A stretch of DNA of 64,000 nucleotides from Leuctra nigra (Eukaryota; Arthropoda; Insecta; Plecoptera; Leuctridae): assembly GCA_934045905.1 (NCBI GenBank), contig OW203763.1:17552948-17616947 (forward strand). The letters are read 5' to 3'. This document shows, piece by piece, positions 21,501 to 36,500 of the stretch (position 1 is its first letter; each line of letters starts with the position of its first letter). A model generated the notes under the pieces. The model saw nothing but the letters and a program-made list of their open reading frames with translations, ran no database searches and had not been told where the DNA came from. Position numbers and translations under genes: made by a program.

Positions 21501-24500
21501 TGAGAACACATGAAGTGTGTAAATCTCTCTCTCTCTCTCCATCCCTTCCTCTTTTGTCTTTTATGTAAATTTGTGTTTATTTTTTTCATAATCCTCAACG
21601 TTATTTGACTAAAGGGTAATGCTCCTAAGGGGTAATAATATTTCAAGATTTGTACACATACTTGACCATTATGATTATAATTTTCAGTGTGAAATATGTT
21701 TTATTATATTTAACAAGTTCTTGTTTCGTTTACATAGAAAAGCAGCCGAGTTGTTCTTCAGCAAGTGCAAGGAGCCTGTCTTTGAAAACCTAATCAAATT
21801 CTAGGCAGCTACTGAAAAACGGCTTTATTCTAGCTGATAAGAAAATGTACTCTCTCATAAACTAGATCCACACGGGTCTCTCGCAATAAACTAGATCCAC
21901 ACGGGTCTCTCGCAATAAACTAGATCCACACGGGTCTCTCGCAATAAACTAGATCCACACGGGTCTCTCGCAATAAACTAGATCCACACGGGTCTCTCGC
22001 AATAAACTAGATCCACACGGGTCTCTCGCAATAAACTAGATCCACACGGGTCTCTCGCAATAAACTAGATCCACACGGGTCTCTCGCAATAAACCATCGA
22101 AAACACTACCGTTATCATCAGATGATATATGGCGCGAAAATATACAGAGCTCAAACACTAACGCCCATTCTCGGCAATAAAACAAAAATATTGTGTTTAC
22201 TTCTTTGTTCAAAATATATTTTGCTTCACCATTATTTATTACCAATAACTGTTGATTATTTACATTATAATTACTTCATGAATTTTGAGACGAAAATTAC
22301 ACTTTATCCCAGCCATAGTGTGGCAAGTTTGCAGCCGCTCCAAAGGATTGGGTTTAATTCCATAAAGTATAAAAACGAACACCAATTCAATAAAATAAAG
22401 CATGTGAACTTTGTATTAAAATTCAGCATTTATTGTACAAATCACCCACGTAAAACCGCTTCGTGGAAGAATGGGTGTCCAGACCAGTCTCACAATAATC
22501 GATTAAAATTTAATTTATAACCGGGATTGCGCGAAAATCCGACTGAATTTAGTGATGCCACGAATCAATTTCATTTTTACGTTTCGCATATCTATGAAAT
22601 TTCTTGCGTGCAAGCTTAAATGTGATTAGTAGAACACGGAATAACAATCTCAACTGCCCTTTTTCATGAATTGCCAAAAATGCGAGCGTGAGCACAGCAT
22701 TAATTTAAAATATACCTACGCCTATATTATCTGGCAATTGCCAATTAATAGATGTATAGTGTTGTACGATCACGGAATTAAGTCCTTAGAATATTTAGAC
22801 CTCGATTTCAACCTTATTGCCATTCACCACTAAGGCCGAATTATAATACTAAGTTGCTAGAAATTCACACTTAGAGCCTGATAAGAGTCAAGTTACTGGT
22901 GAACATACGTTCAGTTCCTATCGGCACTGAACGTCTTTCAACGTTCAGTGCCGATAGGAATATTCGACATTTCATAATTCCCGCCAACGCCAACGTATTA
23001 ATAATTTTAGACGTTGTAGTATTTAAACGAAAATCAATTTCGTAAATGTCAGCATACTGAACTAAGATGACGTATAAATCACTGCCGTCTCTATCAGTCG
23101 CTAAATGGCAATCCAGTAAGTCATTATGATGGTGGTAGTTAAACGAAATGTTAAATCGAATGATATTTTGTGTGTTTTGAAAGTGTTTTGAGCAGGCGCG
23201 CAGGAACGGTTTTCATTATGGGGGGGGGGGGGGGGGGGCAGAGGGCGAAGACCCCGGTTGTAGCCCCGCAAAACGTTGTTAGAATTTAAACAATTTGAAA
23301 AGATTTTGCGACGCTTAACTTTTTTTTTTTTTAAGTACATGGGCGATCAGACTGTCAAGTGGGGAGCCGCACCCCCCCCCCCCCCCTTCCTACGCGCCTG
23401 GTTTTGAGCTATTTTTGATAGCCTGTTTGATTTTCTCTCGTGAAAAGCACGTAGATTATGGATTATGGATTATGCTTGTTATTCCTGAACACAGGGGTGT
23501 TATTCGTGCTTTACTGATCATGATCAACTTAATTAATACTTAAAAATTCACTAATATAAAAATATAATTTTAATGTTCATGATAGTTGTTTATGACAAGT
23601 GCAGATTTAATTGAGAATGTTTGTTACCCCACTCGTTTATTCGTTTATTCGTAATGTTCTTCAAAATACGAAGCGAAAAACAGAACGTTATCGTGTAGAG
23701 TTCTTTAATCTTTTGATTCGTAATTGTATTTCATTTTCCACACGATTTAATTGCCTATCTATATTGTTTATTAAACCTTATTATAGGGAAATTAGTTTTA
23801 TTTATTGAAATAGAACATGTATGTGCGTACTAAGTCTTTTACTTGAAATTGATGATATAGAATCAATGCTGGGTATCTTTTGAGTTTTGATCTTGTTACC
23901 AATTATATTACATGTTCTTATCTATAGCTGTACTGGAAATTTAATACAGCATAACTTTGTTAATTTTTGTATTACCTTCAATCGGAAACTCTGGGTGGGG
24001 TAAGGATATTCAATGATGGAAACAATGTGTTTCGAATTATATATCTTTTTGTCTCTTGATTTTTCCACTCTAACCATAAAAGAGAGTAAAACGTAATTGA
24101 GTTTGATATCAAACGGAAAGCAAAGTGCTTCGTAACATTTTTATTAAGTTACACTCTATTCTTCCTTCCATCCTCTTTTTAAAAACAAATTACTCAAACA
24201 ATACAAAACCAAAATTAAGCAAGTAATAAAATACTAAAATAAACGGTAAATCATAAAGAAGCTAACGAAACAAATGCTTCACATTCTGTTGTAATTAATT
24301 ACAATTGTGGTCTTGTGGTTTGTTTCACTTTGTTTAAGTTCATTCAATTTGTTTTTCGAGTTTTGAACTAACAGAAATAAGACACACTAATTATATTGTC
24401 AATCCGTTATAACATCCTATCCCACTCATTATGACTGTCAGTTTGTTATAAAGAACCATGTCCCTGTCAAATCGTTGTAACTTCATTACTGACAATTCTT

Positions 24501-27500
24501 CCAACTTTGAAACTAATGCATACGAGACACAAGAATACCATAAATATGTTCTTTGCAACTTTCATAACTGTTACTTGTAATAATTCTTAGATATTTTTAA
24601 AGTTTTCTTTACATAGAATATTTTTCAAAAAGTTATTTTTACAGCATTTTTCATAATGGAATTTACTTTTGATTTTCAAAAGGTAGTTTCTCAATGAGCT
24701 TGAAGCAGCTCCACATTGCTTTTATACGTTATGATGGACTATGGTTATCATGGGCTATTCCTTGTTCGGCCACTTTAATGTACTACAGGTTATATTAAAA
24801 TATTATTTAAATAATAGTTTAAAACTAGTCTGTACCTATGGTAGATAATTAAACGACATATTTGATTATATGGCTGCTATAAGGGGAGTGCTGGTGCCAA
24901 TGTATGACACTGCAATTAGGTATTTACTTATTTGCAATTGTAAGTACGCGTTTGAGTAAGCTAACGCGAGTATACTATAATACCTCCTCAACAGCTCTAT
25001 GCGTCGATTTTATTTTATTTCCATGAACATCCTGCATCAGTGCTGTTAATTACATTCATTAGTGGCTACACCAAGTACATCTACAGGACTCTTTCTGACC
25101 TCTTGTTGCGTTGGCCAACCAGGAGTCGATTTCCACTTACTAGGTGGAGCAAACGAGGAAGTAACTGCTCCCTATTAGCTAACTCTACACGTGGACGTGT
25201 CAATACGTGCCAGTAATAGGTCAAGAGTGTATGTTGCTAGTTACTCACTTGCTAGTAATGCTAGTGCTAATTTCGTGAGCACGACGACACCGTATGGTAA
25301 CAAGACACGTTCTCTGGAGGTCACCATGGCAAGTTGTAGGACACTGCAGACACAGAAGAGGCCTAATGTCCCCACGCCGCAGGCAGCCACAACCCCCGAG
25401 ATCCATACCGCCACTGAAAACAAACGCGATGGTGTTAAAAGTCATTATAGTTGGGGAAAAGTTCAGAGTTTTATTGGGAGTTACGTTTTCAGGATCCTTA
25501 TCAGGATCGTGTCAAACAAAAATACGTAAAATGTCTTACAATACAAGAAACGTCGCTCCCAAATTCTAAAAGCTTTATAATTATTTTAATATGAAATGTG
25601 CTTTGAAGATTTCACATTTTAACCAATTGTCTAAAAATTTTTTTTCTAAATACTCTTTTCATAATTGTAATTCTTGGGCCAATGACTTTTGTTCTTGTGC
25701 TAATGTTGAATCATAATGCATTAGTTTTAGTAGATTCACATTTCACACAAAATTACATGTTTTGGAGTCTTGCCTCATTTTCCTGTAACTTAGTGTCAAT
25801 CTCTAAATTCAAATTAAACGACTTAAATATATTTTTTGCTACTATTTCGATGGGCGACGATCCCCCTCCCCCTACCCTGTATACATCCATGGTGGATTTA
25901 TTCGAGTGTGAACATGGATGATGAAAATGTGTGAAGGCAACCATTCAGTTCATTCTGTAAAAATAAATATATGAAAAAAAATCATCCGCTAGACTTATAT
26001 TCTGAATTTTAAATGAAGGCTCGAAAAACAACACATATTTGTTTACTTTAATTTTACGACGCAGTTTTTTTTATTAAGGATATACATATTATATACATAT
26101 AGATATATGTATATAGATATACACATAGGATTTATTACAATTATATAATATGAATCTATTGGAAATGGTCCAAAACAGTGTAAAAAACAGTAATTCCAAC
26201 ACGTTTTCCCTGTATAAGCAAACTCTTTTTGCTAATGGCTTCGGAAAATGTAGCTGCGTGCTGATGTGGGGATGAAAATGAACTTGAGATTCAATTACCC
26301 AGAGTGACCGTGATCAAAGAAAACCGCAATCATAATATCAAAGACGCACCGCAAGCACGATAGCCAACCTCTAAGCTCGTACCCAAACCCAATTGGTATC
26401 CACACCGATGACCAGGCCCATGCAAATGGTGCCAAACATGGTAAGGATACTAATGTGATTGGAGTTCAGCAAATTAATCTCACTAAGCTCATTCTTGGCC
26501 AAAATAAATATTTTTACTGTCCTTCACTACCACAACTCTAATTAATAATTTACCATTATTTTCATTTCTTATGGTTATGATTGTTTTGTAAATCACTACC
26601 TAATATTACGTTATTACTTAGCAGGTATCTAATATTACATGACAAAATATCATTGCTCAATAAAAATCACGAAAGAAAATATATCATCTCATCTCAATAA
26701 AATGAGTTTGCTCTGCTCGGACTCTTGTCAATTTTCAATCTTTCTCAGAGATTCAGTCTTTAGAGGATCATGATATTCAAGGTCAAATGCAATTTTATTA
26801 TCTGTGTTGGACTGCAAAGTCCCGTCAGTATTTAGTGAGCTTGTCTGAGATTCTATTATAAAAATATTCCGGGGGAATGTAGAGGGACTTAATTCCCGAT
26901 AGCTAAATCCCTACAATCTAAATAAAATAATCATATTTCGTAGCAGCATGTCAAACTTATAGCCAGATATGAATGTTATAAAAGTTAATTTAATTGTAAT
27001 TGAAAGTAGATTTGGAGTGACACTACCTTCCTTTATCATCATCATTGCCAAACTATCGTAATTATGATCATTCATGATATCTAGATGTAGATGTTGCAAA
27101 AAGTTATTAAAAGTTGTGAAATCCAAGTCAATAAAAAATATGAAATGTAAATGAAGAGATTTCTTTGCTTAAGGACTTCATTGGAAAAAGTCTCTCAGAA
27201 AGAAAAATGGCAGAGTTGCCGTTTACACTATCTAATTTATTCAGTAATTATCACTTCAAAATTGAGCTTGCGATTTCAATGTCAATTCTAGAACTTTATA
27301 TAAAAGTAAAATATAAAAGTTCGATAGGAAAAAAAGTGGCTAAAAGTCAACAATGTCGGAGGAATGGAGGCTGAGAATGTTAGAGATACGTTCTCGACTA
27401 GTTTGTTGAAACTAGAAATTAGCAATTCTGTTACAGTGAAATACAAATAGGTAATAATGTAGGGTCTCAGTTTTGCATGCACAGTTTTGTTTGCGCTGTG

Positions 27501-30500
27501 CAGTTCTGACGCGTCCCGCATCGTTTTCAACCTTTTTCCCATTCAGTTCCTGCAGAACCAATCTCAGATTACCAGAGAAAGATAGGAAAACGGAGCAAGA
27601 TTTGAACTATTTTGCTCAGTTCTCGAACGCCGTGTTTAGTTCGGTTTGCGCAATTGTACAGTTTTGAACTGAGCAAAAAATCTGATGTTATACTCTAGTA
27701 TTATAATATATACACTGAAATTAATACTCTAATATATTTGTTATATTGTCTAACAGGGGTTCTATCTGCAATCCCTAGCACCGACAAATAAATTGAAAAT
27801 AGTAGATTATCATATTGAGATAGAAACTAAATGACAAAATGTTAATGAAACCATATTGCATTTTAATCCGATCATGTTTGATTCTCATTCTACTCTACAT
27901 CAGTATCCATAATAGCCTTTGCTATGAGCTTCAAATAATGTCCATTGAATTTGATCAAAAGATATTCATATAAATAGGTAAACGGACGTTTCGCCGACGG
28001 AACTTTCGACGGAACTTTTACCGATATTCCAAAATGCACGGATATTTCGTCGACGGTCAAATTGAACATGGAGGATCTTTTACCGCCAGAACTAGTATTC
28101 TTTTCTCAGCGTGGTTCTTATTGAATGGTTATTGGTATCAATACAAATTAGAGGTTCTAATTTATTTTTTTAACTTAATTGAACAAATTGAAAACCAATC
28201 AAAAATTGAAAACTTCAAGAAGGTATAAACCATTTAATTATTATTAAAAACTGCCTTTATATATTTAGAAAAGTATTAAAATGAATAAACATTAAAAAAA
28301 TATTTAATGAAAATAATAATCTCGGTCGCCCGCCCCACTCTCCGTGCTCCACTGCAGCGTCCATATAAATATTTTTAAGAAATTTATAAAAAAAATTGTA
28401 ATACGTTTTCAAGATTATTTGTGCTAAAAGCACAAATAATCTTGAAAACGTATCAAGATTTTTGAATTAATCTGTTTCAAAATTTGATGAAAATTATTAA
28501 AATAGTTTCAAAATATCTATTTAATAAGATAATATAATATTTTTCCAAGCATAAGTATTTGTGTTTTCATAATAATTTGTTTAGAACAAAAATTTTGTTC
28601 ATCAAAATTTCATTATCGGCAAAAATTCCGGTCAAAGTTCCGTCGGTCAAACATCTGAAATGTCGGCTAAAGTTCCATGGGTCAAAGTTCCGTCGGTCAA
28701 AAGTCCTACCACCAATATATCATTTACATTTAAGTAGGTACCAATGAGCTACGAGTATACATAAAGAGCTACTTTTAACCGTACAAAAGCATCGATTTTC
28801 ATCAAATAGGACATGAACAAAGCTCACTGATCACAGAGAGCGATTACATCAATGTGTGGCAGAACTTTCAGAAGATTTTGCACCAGGAAAGTGAATTCGA
28901 TATTAAAACATTATAGATTGTCTGCACAAAAATATCAATAAATATGAATAAAAATACTTTTGTAACAATATAAAAACAATTAGTGTATAAAAATGTGTAT
29001 AATAAGTTGAGTTTACGAATAAGATAGGTTATTGATAAATTATGCACATATTCGGTGAATTAGTAATGTAGATTAGATATATAGATAAGATTTAAAATTA
29101 AACTGACACCTGCATTAACCGGCAGTCCACCTGTTTAAATGACACTATTATGCAATAACCATGCTTACAATATGTAAGGATGTTTTGATGACACATGTTT
29201 TTAGATATGTCATGTGCAAATGGCTGGATCAGTCTAATAACATCCTACCAAGTCAGCGGTATTATTTATGGACTGTGTGTAGTACTACTGCACTTGCAAT
29301 ACGATCTAGTTGTTTTTATTATTGCATTCGTCAGCTGCTCGTTGCATAATTTGTACCGAGCTCTAGCAGATCAATAACAAGACGTTGGAATTCATGAACA
29401 GTGACTCAGAATAATATATTTGTCTTTAGAAGCTATTCAAAGGTACCTAGGTATACCATTTTCTTAAAGTTTTATGAGAAAAGTTTGAGAAATATGTTTT
29501 AGATGGATTTGACAACATATACGTAATTGAAAGTTCAGAAATGTGTATTAATTTTTTATTTTTCGTTGAGTATTTAGTTTTTTTTACATTCAGTTCCGAG
29601 CACCAGGTAAGATCTTGGATCCTTGTTAGGAATAAATAAGCATGCAGCCAACAGCATCATTCTCTACTGTATACTGTATTACAAGAGAAAAGCCAGAGTT
29701 CTGTCCTAATCACCACAGTGTTATCAGTATACATGTAGAGGAGAACAAAAGGTAATTTCGTGCAAGAGATATATTGTTACATCGTTGCCAGAGTGTCTGT
29801 TAATGCACCAGTAATTGCGTAATACTTTTAGTACTTCTCGAACCCTCTTTACATGCATCAGCCACTCTTCATCCTCAACAGAATTCTAGCATGTATGTAA
29901 TGGATGAACATCGTTCACTCTTCTACTAATATATGAAATATGAAACATATTGCCTCTTAAATGGGAGCTATGTCCGCGTTCAAAAAGGGTGAATTTACTT
30001 TGTTAATAGGTATAACCCTACTTTAATGAAATACAGCAATACGTTTTTACCCTTATTTCAATTCGCTATAATGTCAAAGTTGTAATACTATGTCATTAGA
30101 AAATAAAATATCAGGACATATTGCGGTGACTGTACAGAGCTCATCAATGTCCAAAATGCGCCTAAATAGAAAAATAAATTGAGGGAAAAAGTAGAGCACC
30201 CTTTTTTTACAAGGAAATATGTACGCTCTCTAGTAAGGGTTATTTAGGTATGATTAAATTATAAAATGATTTATAAGGCACATTTATCGGGTTTTCAATA
30301 ATATTGGTAGAGTGTACGTGTGACATGTGATAATGTGACAGGGTGACAGTGTAAAAGGGTGGCATGGTGACTATGTGACAGTGACTAATCACTATTCTAC
30401 TTACATATTGGCTTGAACCTGGAAGCGTTTGGTCCACACCTTTCTGTTCCGTATTGAAGCTGCTTGCAGGTCTGCCATGGTCCGAAGTAACCCTTTTCTA

Positions 30501-33500
30501 TGATAGTTGTCGCTGTAACAAAGAGCAGAAGACGTGGTTAAAACAATATCGAGTCGTCTACTTTGTATATACATAGTGTGTAATTCACTGGGATAATTGT
30601 CTTGACAAGAGAGGTTAGCAGTCAAATTACATTTCAGATAAGACCAAAGTTACAACGCTATAGAAAGTGAATACCTACAGTCTACACACTTCTAGATAAT
30701 TGTACGCATTCACGAACTAAAACGCTCAGTTGAAGATATTACAGAAGAACAGTGGCACAGTGACCCATCCACTCCCCACAATGTCCATTTCCTAAAGTTT
30801 TCAGTGCTTTTTCACATTGCTTATTATTGGTCATCTGGAATGCCGAAAACATATTAATAAATTTAAACTATCAATAATTTATCACAAAACAGTTATGACA
30901 CGAATTAATGCAAATTACTATTATCTGGCGATCTGGAAAATAAACAAATTCGAACAATGTGGCATCAACGTTTGATATATTGTGCCAAATATTCTGATTC
31001 GATATTGAAACATAGACTCGCCTTTCATACTCATGGCATGTTACGTCATGTTTGGTATACGTACTTTGGAACTTGCATTACCAAACTATCTATCCATTAC
31101 CATGTTTTAAATAATGGTGATAAAGCAATGCACAAACATTATTGTAACTTCTAATTATATGTAAATAAGGATGTGTTTTGGAGTCTCATAAACGATCGCG
31201 ACGAATTGACAAAACTACTTATTTTATAATTGTTATTATTGATAGACGGTCAATAATACGCTGTTGTAGTTTATTAGTTGGGGAACTGTCCCAGTATTTA
31301 CTACGCCACCTTAGATCGCATCATGGGCCTCCAATGTTACGCGCGAAGAAACTGTTTGACTTAGATAAGTTCTGAGCCTGAGGTGGATGATACAGAATGT
31401 ATTTGTGGTTTCGTAAACCACAAATACATTTAAAAGAAAACATTATTAATATTCGATTAATTGGAAGAATTTCTCAAGTTTCAGGTGGTATGTCAAGTTT
31501 CTGTACTCGTAAAGAGGTATGGAAAAAGTCAACATGGGTAAGTAGCCTATGGAACCTTTTCTAAAAACATTCTTGGCTTCAATAAAATCTCAAATAGTCA
31601 AATAGAACTTAATAAGTATCTTTACGTGTCATGAAACAAACAAGAAACCCTATTTACCTCACTTCACAACTTCTAAGAATCTTCACACATATTCACACAC
31701 TGTTTACTAATTAATATTACCTCCAAAAATATCTTCACTAATTGAGTACATACTTGGAAGATTCCACGATGGATCAAGTTAGTGTCAACAAAGAGAAAGC
31801 GAGAGCGAAATTCACCAATTCTCTCAACAGTCAACACGACTTAAAGGAGGTTATTCAACTCTCAACTTGCCATTGGAAGAATGACTAGGTGAACGGTAAA
31901 AGACGTGCGATAAAGAATACCTAGTTGAACACTGCATTCGCTCAGGGTCTCGCCTTGCAATTGATAAGAAATTAAATTAGTTCAAGAAAGGATCCTTGAT
32001 CGTGGATTGCATTGAAGTAGAAAAAAGGCTAGGTTTCAAGATACTTGTTGTAACTGTCTTCGTATATGGACGCATTCTTGTCGAACAGGTCAAACTGTTA
32101 AGTGATAATAATTCAAAGGATAAACATTTAATAGATATGGTAATCTGAATAGCAACTCTGGAATAACTCAATTTTCCAGCTCTCTCATTGGTTGGATTGG
32201 TCTTATTTGTACCGTATTACCGGTGATATGTGTTTGTACAACTGATTCTTAAAGAAAGGGAATTTTTGAAAGTGTTACCAAAAATCTCAAAATAGTATGA
32301 TGGGTACCGTTATTAAAATGAAAACGTGTAGGTTTAAAGATAAAGATTTAAGTAGATATTTAAATCTTATATTATCTAAATATTTATTTAATATTTAAAT
32401 CTTATATTATCTAAATATTTATTTAATATTTAAATAGATATAAATAAATTATATTAATAAATACATTAATATTATTTTATATTATTTTGAAATTGTTTTG
32501 ATCTCAATTGTTTTGATATTATTTTGATATATTATTTTGATTTAAAGAGTTTAAAGATAGATCACAAAAATTGAACCGATTCTCCATTCCATCCTATGGA
32601 CATGGTCGAAAAGAACAATTGTGCAGGGTATTACGATCAAGAATACCTATATTTTAATTAACGATGAAATAACTAATCTTTCCAGCTCGCATTGGGTAAA
32701 GGAACTTATTTTAAAAATATTCCAGGAATATTTTCACTCAATAAGTTATAAATAAGAGCGTATCCAGCCTAAAGTAATATTTATTCACACATCCCTTAAA
32801 ATTAAAATCAATTAGAAATACAATTTATGATGCACAACAAATAAAAATCGTTGACAGTCGATTCATTCATCATAAAAATATGTTTTATGTATACGTTTGA
32901 TACTGAGATATGAGTTTGTGGATGTAATTCCAATGTAGCTCCAATCAGTAAGATAGACGGTATGTTGATAAAAGCAGTCATGCGTTCGTTCGTATTGTGT
33001 GGTATATGGAGTGATTTGACCAATCATGCATTCAACTTAGTTTCCGGTGAATTCCAGCTCAAACAGAGATCGTTAATTATTCAGACAGTACTTAATTGTG
33101 TGGTCTGCATTCAACTATTGATTTACAATTGTTTGGTTTCACGAGAAAACTAAGGAAGATGAAGTTAGTAAGAGGAAAGTTTTGATTTTATTAAAGTTTT
33201 GATAGAATTTTAATGGGTGTGTGAAAACAAAATGAAAGAACGATTAATATTTAAAGGGAAGACAACTAAAGTTTTGATTAACTGCGGATCTATTATTTTC
33301 AATTAAAATGTTTGTTTTCTTTCCGATGGAAACGAATTTTGTTCAAAAGGGCACTTGAAGTATGAGAAACTTCAAATTGTACTTCTAAGCTTAAAGCTAG
33401 GATTTATATCCTCCGAATAAAACTTACATACGTGTAAAAATATGAACTTTAAACTGTTTGTTTAAATTAAAAATATTTCCAAGGATCATTTTGCCTAGCT

Positions 33501-36500
33501 ATACATCATCGGAGATGAGCCTAGGTCTGAATTTATGCCCCATCACGTTTTCATTCTCTAACCAAAGCCTTTGAAAAATTAATATTTTATTATAATAGTT
33601 TGGTATTTTAACACTTGCATATAATTCTTCAAGCTTTTCCTATTGAGTAAGGCACGAAAACACAATATATAATATATAATAAAATGAACAAAAGAAGGAA
33701 AATAAATGAAATATGCTCATCATAGTGTAACGCAACCTAACCGGTTTCTTATGGCCTTAGCAATCAACTTTCACAAGGTATGGATCACACTGCACACACT
33801 TCTGAAATTGTTTTCTGCACAATATACCACCTATTCAAGTCGTCCGGTTTATTAGCAAGATGTATTTGTATAGTTTGCTAATGAGTCATTTCATGCTTAG
33901 TGTGGGATGGTTTGTACGAGGTCGTGATAGAAGTTCATGTGCTCGAACCTCTCAAGACACGAAGTTGTAGAGACAAACACTACACTTTGGACTTGTATTC
34001 ACTTTTGGACGATATATTGCTATGTTACGATCGATGTATGTAATTGCATAATTAAGAAAATTAATTAAGTTTAATTAACTGGCTGAAGTTATAGACCGGC
34101 AATACTATTATGAAAATCTTGGTTGAGAGAATACACATTTCATTTGCAGATTTTAATTAGACTAACAATGTTTTGACAGTTAATAGTGCCTAATAAGTAA
34201 TTAGTATAAGCTAAGTTCAGAGGTAATGTGGGACCAAATTATATTTATTATGATCGTTAAGTTCAATTGTAATTCATGCAATCAGAATTGGTTGAACTAA
34301 ACTCAAATTGTCTATCTAAATTCTAGAGTGATTGAAAGGACGTGAGAAAAAGGGACTTTGTGTCTTAAATTAGTTAGAAAACATCCCAGAATATATCAAA
34401 ATGGTCGTATTGTATGTGACTCCAAACTCTACCTTGTAGGTATTTACATCTTTTATCTCTTGTGAGATAACGCTGAAACAATATACCTAGAGATGACTCT
34501 CTTTTCTTGCTGTATTTTAATTTTGTTATAATTTTAGTTTCAACTATGATTTAATTTAAATGTATCTTTTGACATAAGATTAATTACAAATTGAATGCGA
34601 TATTATTGTTATAATAGTTGGTTACTAACTTCAGTGACAGCATAAAACTACAATAAATCACATAGAAATTATTGAAATCCGTAGGCAAGTTGACGTTGAA
34701 GTTTGCAGCAAGCAGAATGAGTTTCTGTAACCACTAGCGAACAATGAGCCGACCTAATGGTAAACAATTAGTTCAGTTCCGCAGGTCGCGCGGTTTCCTG
34801 GAGGAAGTGCGAGATTTAGGAGTAAGATGAGAGGTAATTGATTTAACACATCTCCAAGAGCAATCCTCTGTGCTGACGTGGGTGGAATTAATTCAAGAGG
34901 CCCACGAATCTGTTTGTTGGCAGGGTGAGATGGGAAATGGAAGGTAAAAGCCAATGAAATTAGTTCGTAAGGTGTTTTTTTTTCGCAACTTTTTCAATTT
35001 TGAACTAGAACCTTTCGGGGATTAAATTGAATTGTATACTATGTCTATGAAGAATAATTTGAAAAAATATGTCTCATGTTTCCTCATGCGTAGGTATGTA
35101 GTGTTGATCAAACAGATGATTTTCCCTAGGATTTTCCTTCAGGATAACCACTACTCGCAGCCTTATTTTTCATTTTTTTTATATATTTTCTTAACGGTAG
35201 TTCTAGTTTAGAGTTATGATGATTAAGTTTTGGTTTTACATATGAAAAATAAGTTTCTCGTATTGTGTGAGAGTTCGAGGCCTAAACTTATAGTTTGTTT
35301 TGTATTTTGAGCATTAGCAAGTCTTTACAAAACAGAATTTAGTATAAGCGCAGTAAATTGAGTCACACCTGTTCATGTTGCTATAAATTACATTTCTTTT
35401 ATGACATACGAGTTTGTTACTAACCAAACGTAAAATATTCATAGGAAAATTATGTTTGATAATTTTAAAGATTCGATCTTAAGTATGATGAAAAATGAGA
35501 TTCAGCAGTCTGGCACGTATGACAGAAACCCTGTTCAGACATTCTCACAAGGAGGCTGACCAAATAGATATCATAGATATCTGATTTGTCTGATGTAGGG
35601 TCACATTTAGAAGTTGTTTACTGACTACAACTTCTGAACAACTTCTTTGGTAAACAACGTTTGAATATGACTTTGGTGGTTTTAAACTTTAAAGGGCAAT
35701 CGTAACTTGGGATAATCGTTGACGAGGGGTATATTTTATAAGCAATGGTGAATCTGTGATGAAAATCTTTCCATAATGCTCATTCGTTTTGGTGCAATTA
35801 TGATTCTTTTCTTCCCTACTTGGACGTTAAAAAATCCAATATATTTTATAATATTGTCATAATATATTCGTTCTGTGAATTTTATGCTTTCCGAAATACA
35901 TTCAGAATTAGTTAAATTTTATATTTTAATCACCATTTTCATCTAGTAATACAATACTTCATTTTCAGGGGGCACTGATGAATCAAAATGGGGCAGGCCC
36001 CCTCACTCCCTCGCCAGTATTCTATACGCAGTGTTGAACCCATCTAACCACCTTGACACTGAGACTGCTCGGTTACAACACGTTTACTCCAAGTAATCCA
36101 GGAATGTAGATCTTTCAAGTTCACTCTCATGGTCTATGGATTGTTCCAAGCTTTCGTGTGAATTCTTCCACTTCCTTGTTCCGCTTTATAGTACCTTCTA
36201 GTCGCAACGCCTCAAACAATAGTCTTCAGCGCTTCAGACCTTTCCAAGATAATTAATCTAGGAATGAGATTCATTGTGTGTAGGCCAGACGGTATGAAAA
36301 TCTCATTCCCCCCGCCACAGTCCATTACAGACGCACTGAATAATATTACACTGTAGCGAAATTTAAATTTAAATTCCTTTATGCTACAAGTCTGGGATCA
36401 TGTAGAAACGAAAACGACAAAATAACATAGTTAGAATGTTCATAAAAATATCGGACATTTAAATGAGTTCTGTTAGATGGTCTGTTATTATTACAAATGT

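Larger units (their letters stand above)
18944..25248 (-). other. Intron 3 of the claudin-like gene
   Basis: 6.3 kb. It contains the 8 x 29 bp minisatellite (21861-22092), a perfect hairpin (22915-22960) and the 208-bp hAT-like element (23193-23400). The rest is AT-rich without recognised genes. Confidence 0.8.
25414..30404 (-). other. Intron 2 of the claudin-like gene
   Basis: 5.0 kb. It holds an AT microsatellite at about 26080-26130, the inverted-repeat element at 27984-28706 and, on the + strand, a short odorant-receptor-like frame at 29195-29377. The remainder is AT-rich and unassigned. Confidence 0.8.

Noticed and set aside
21861..22092. Regular repeats that could suggest a CRISPR array
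   Set aside because: Units are directly adjacent with no spacers, and the genome is eukaryotic; it is a minisatellite.
25191..25569. Open frames on the + strand over 25.2-25.5 kb
   Set aside because: They are the opposite-strand shadow of claudin-like exon 3.
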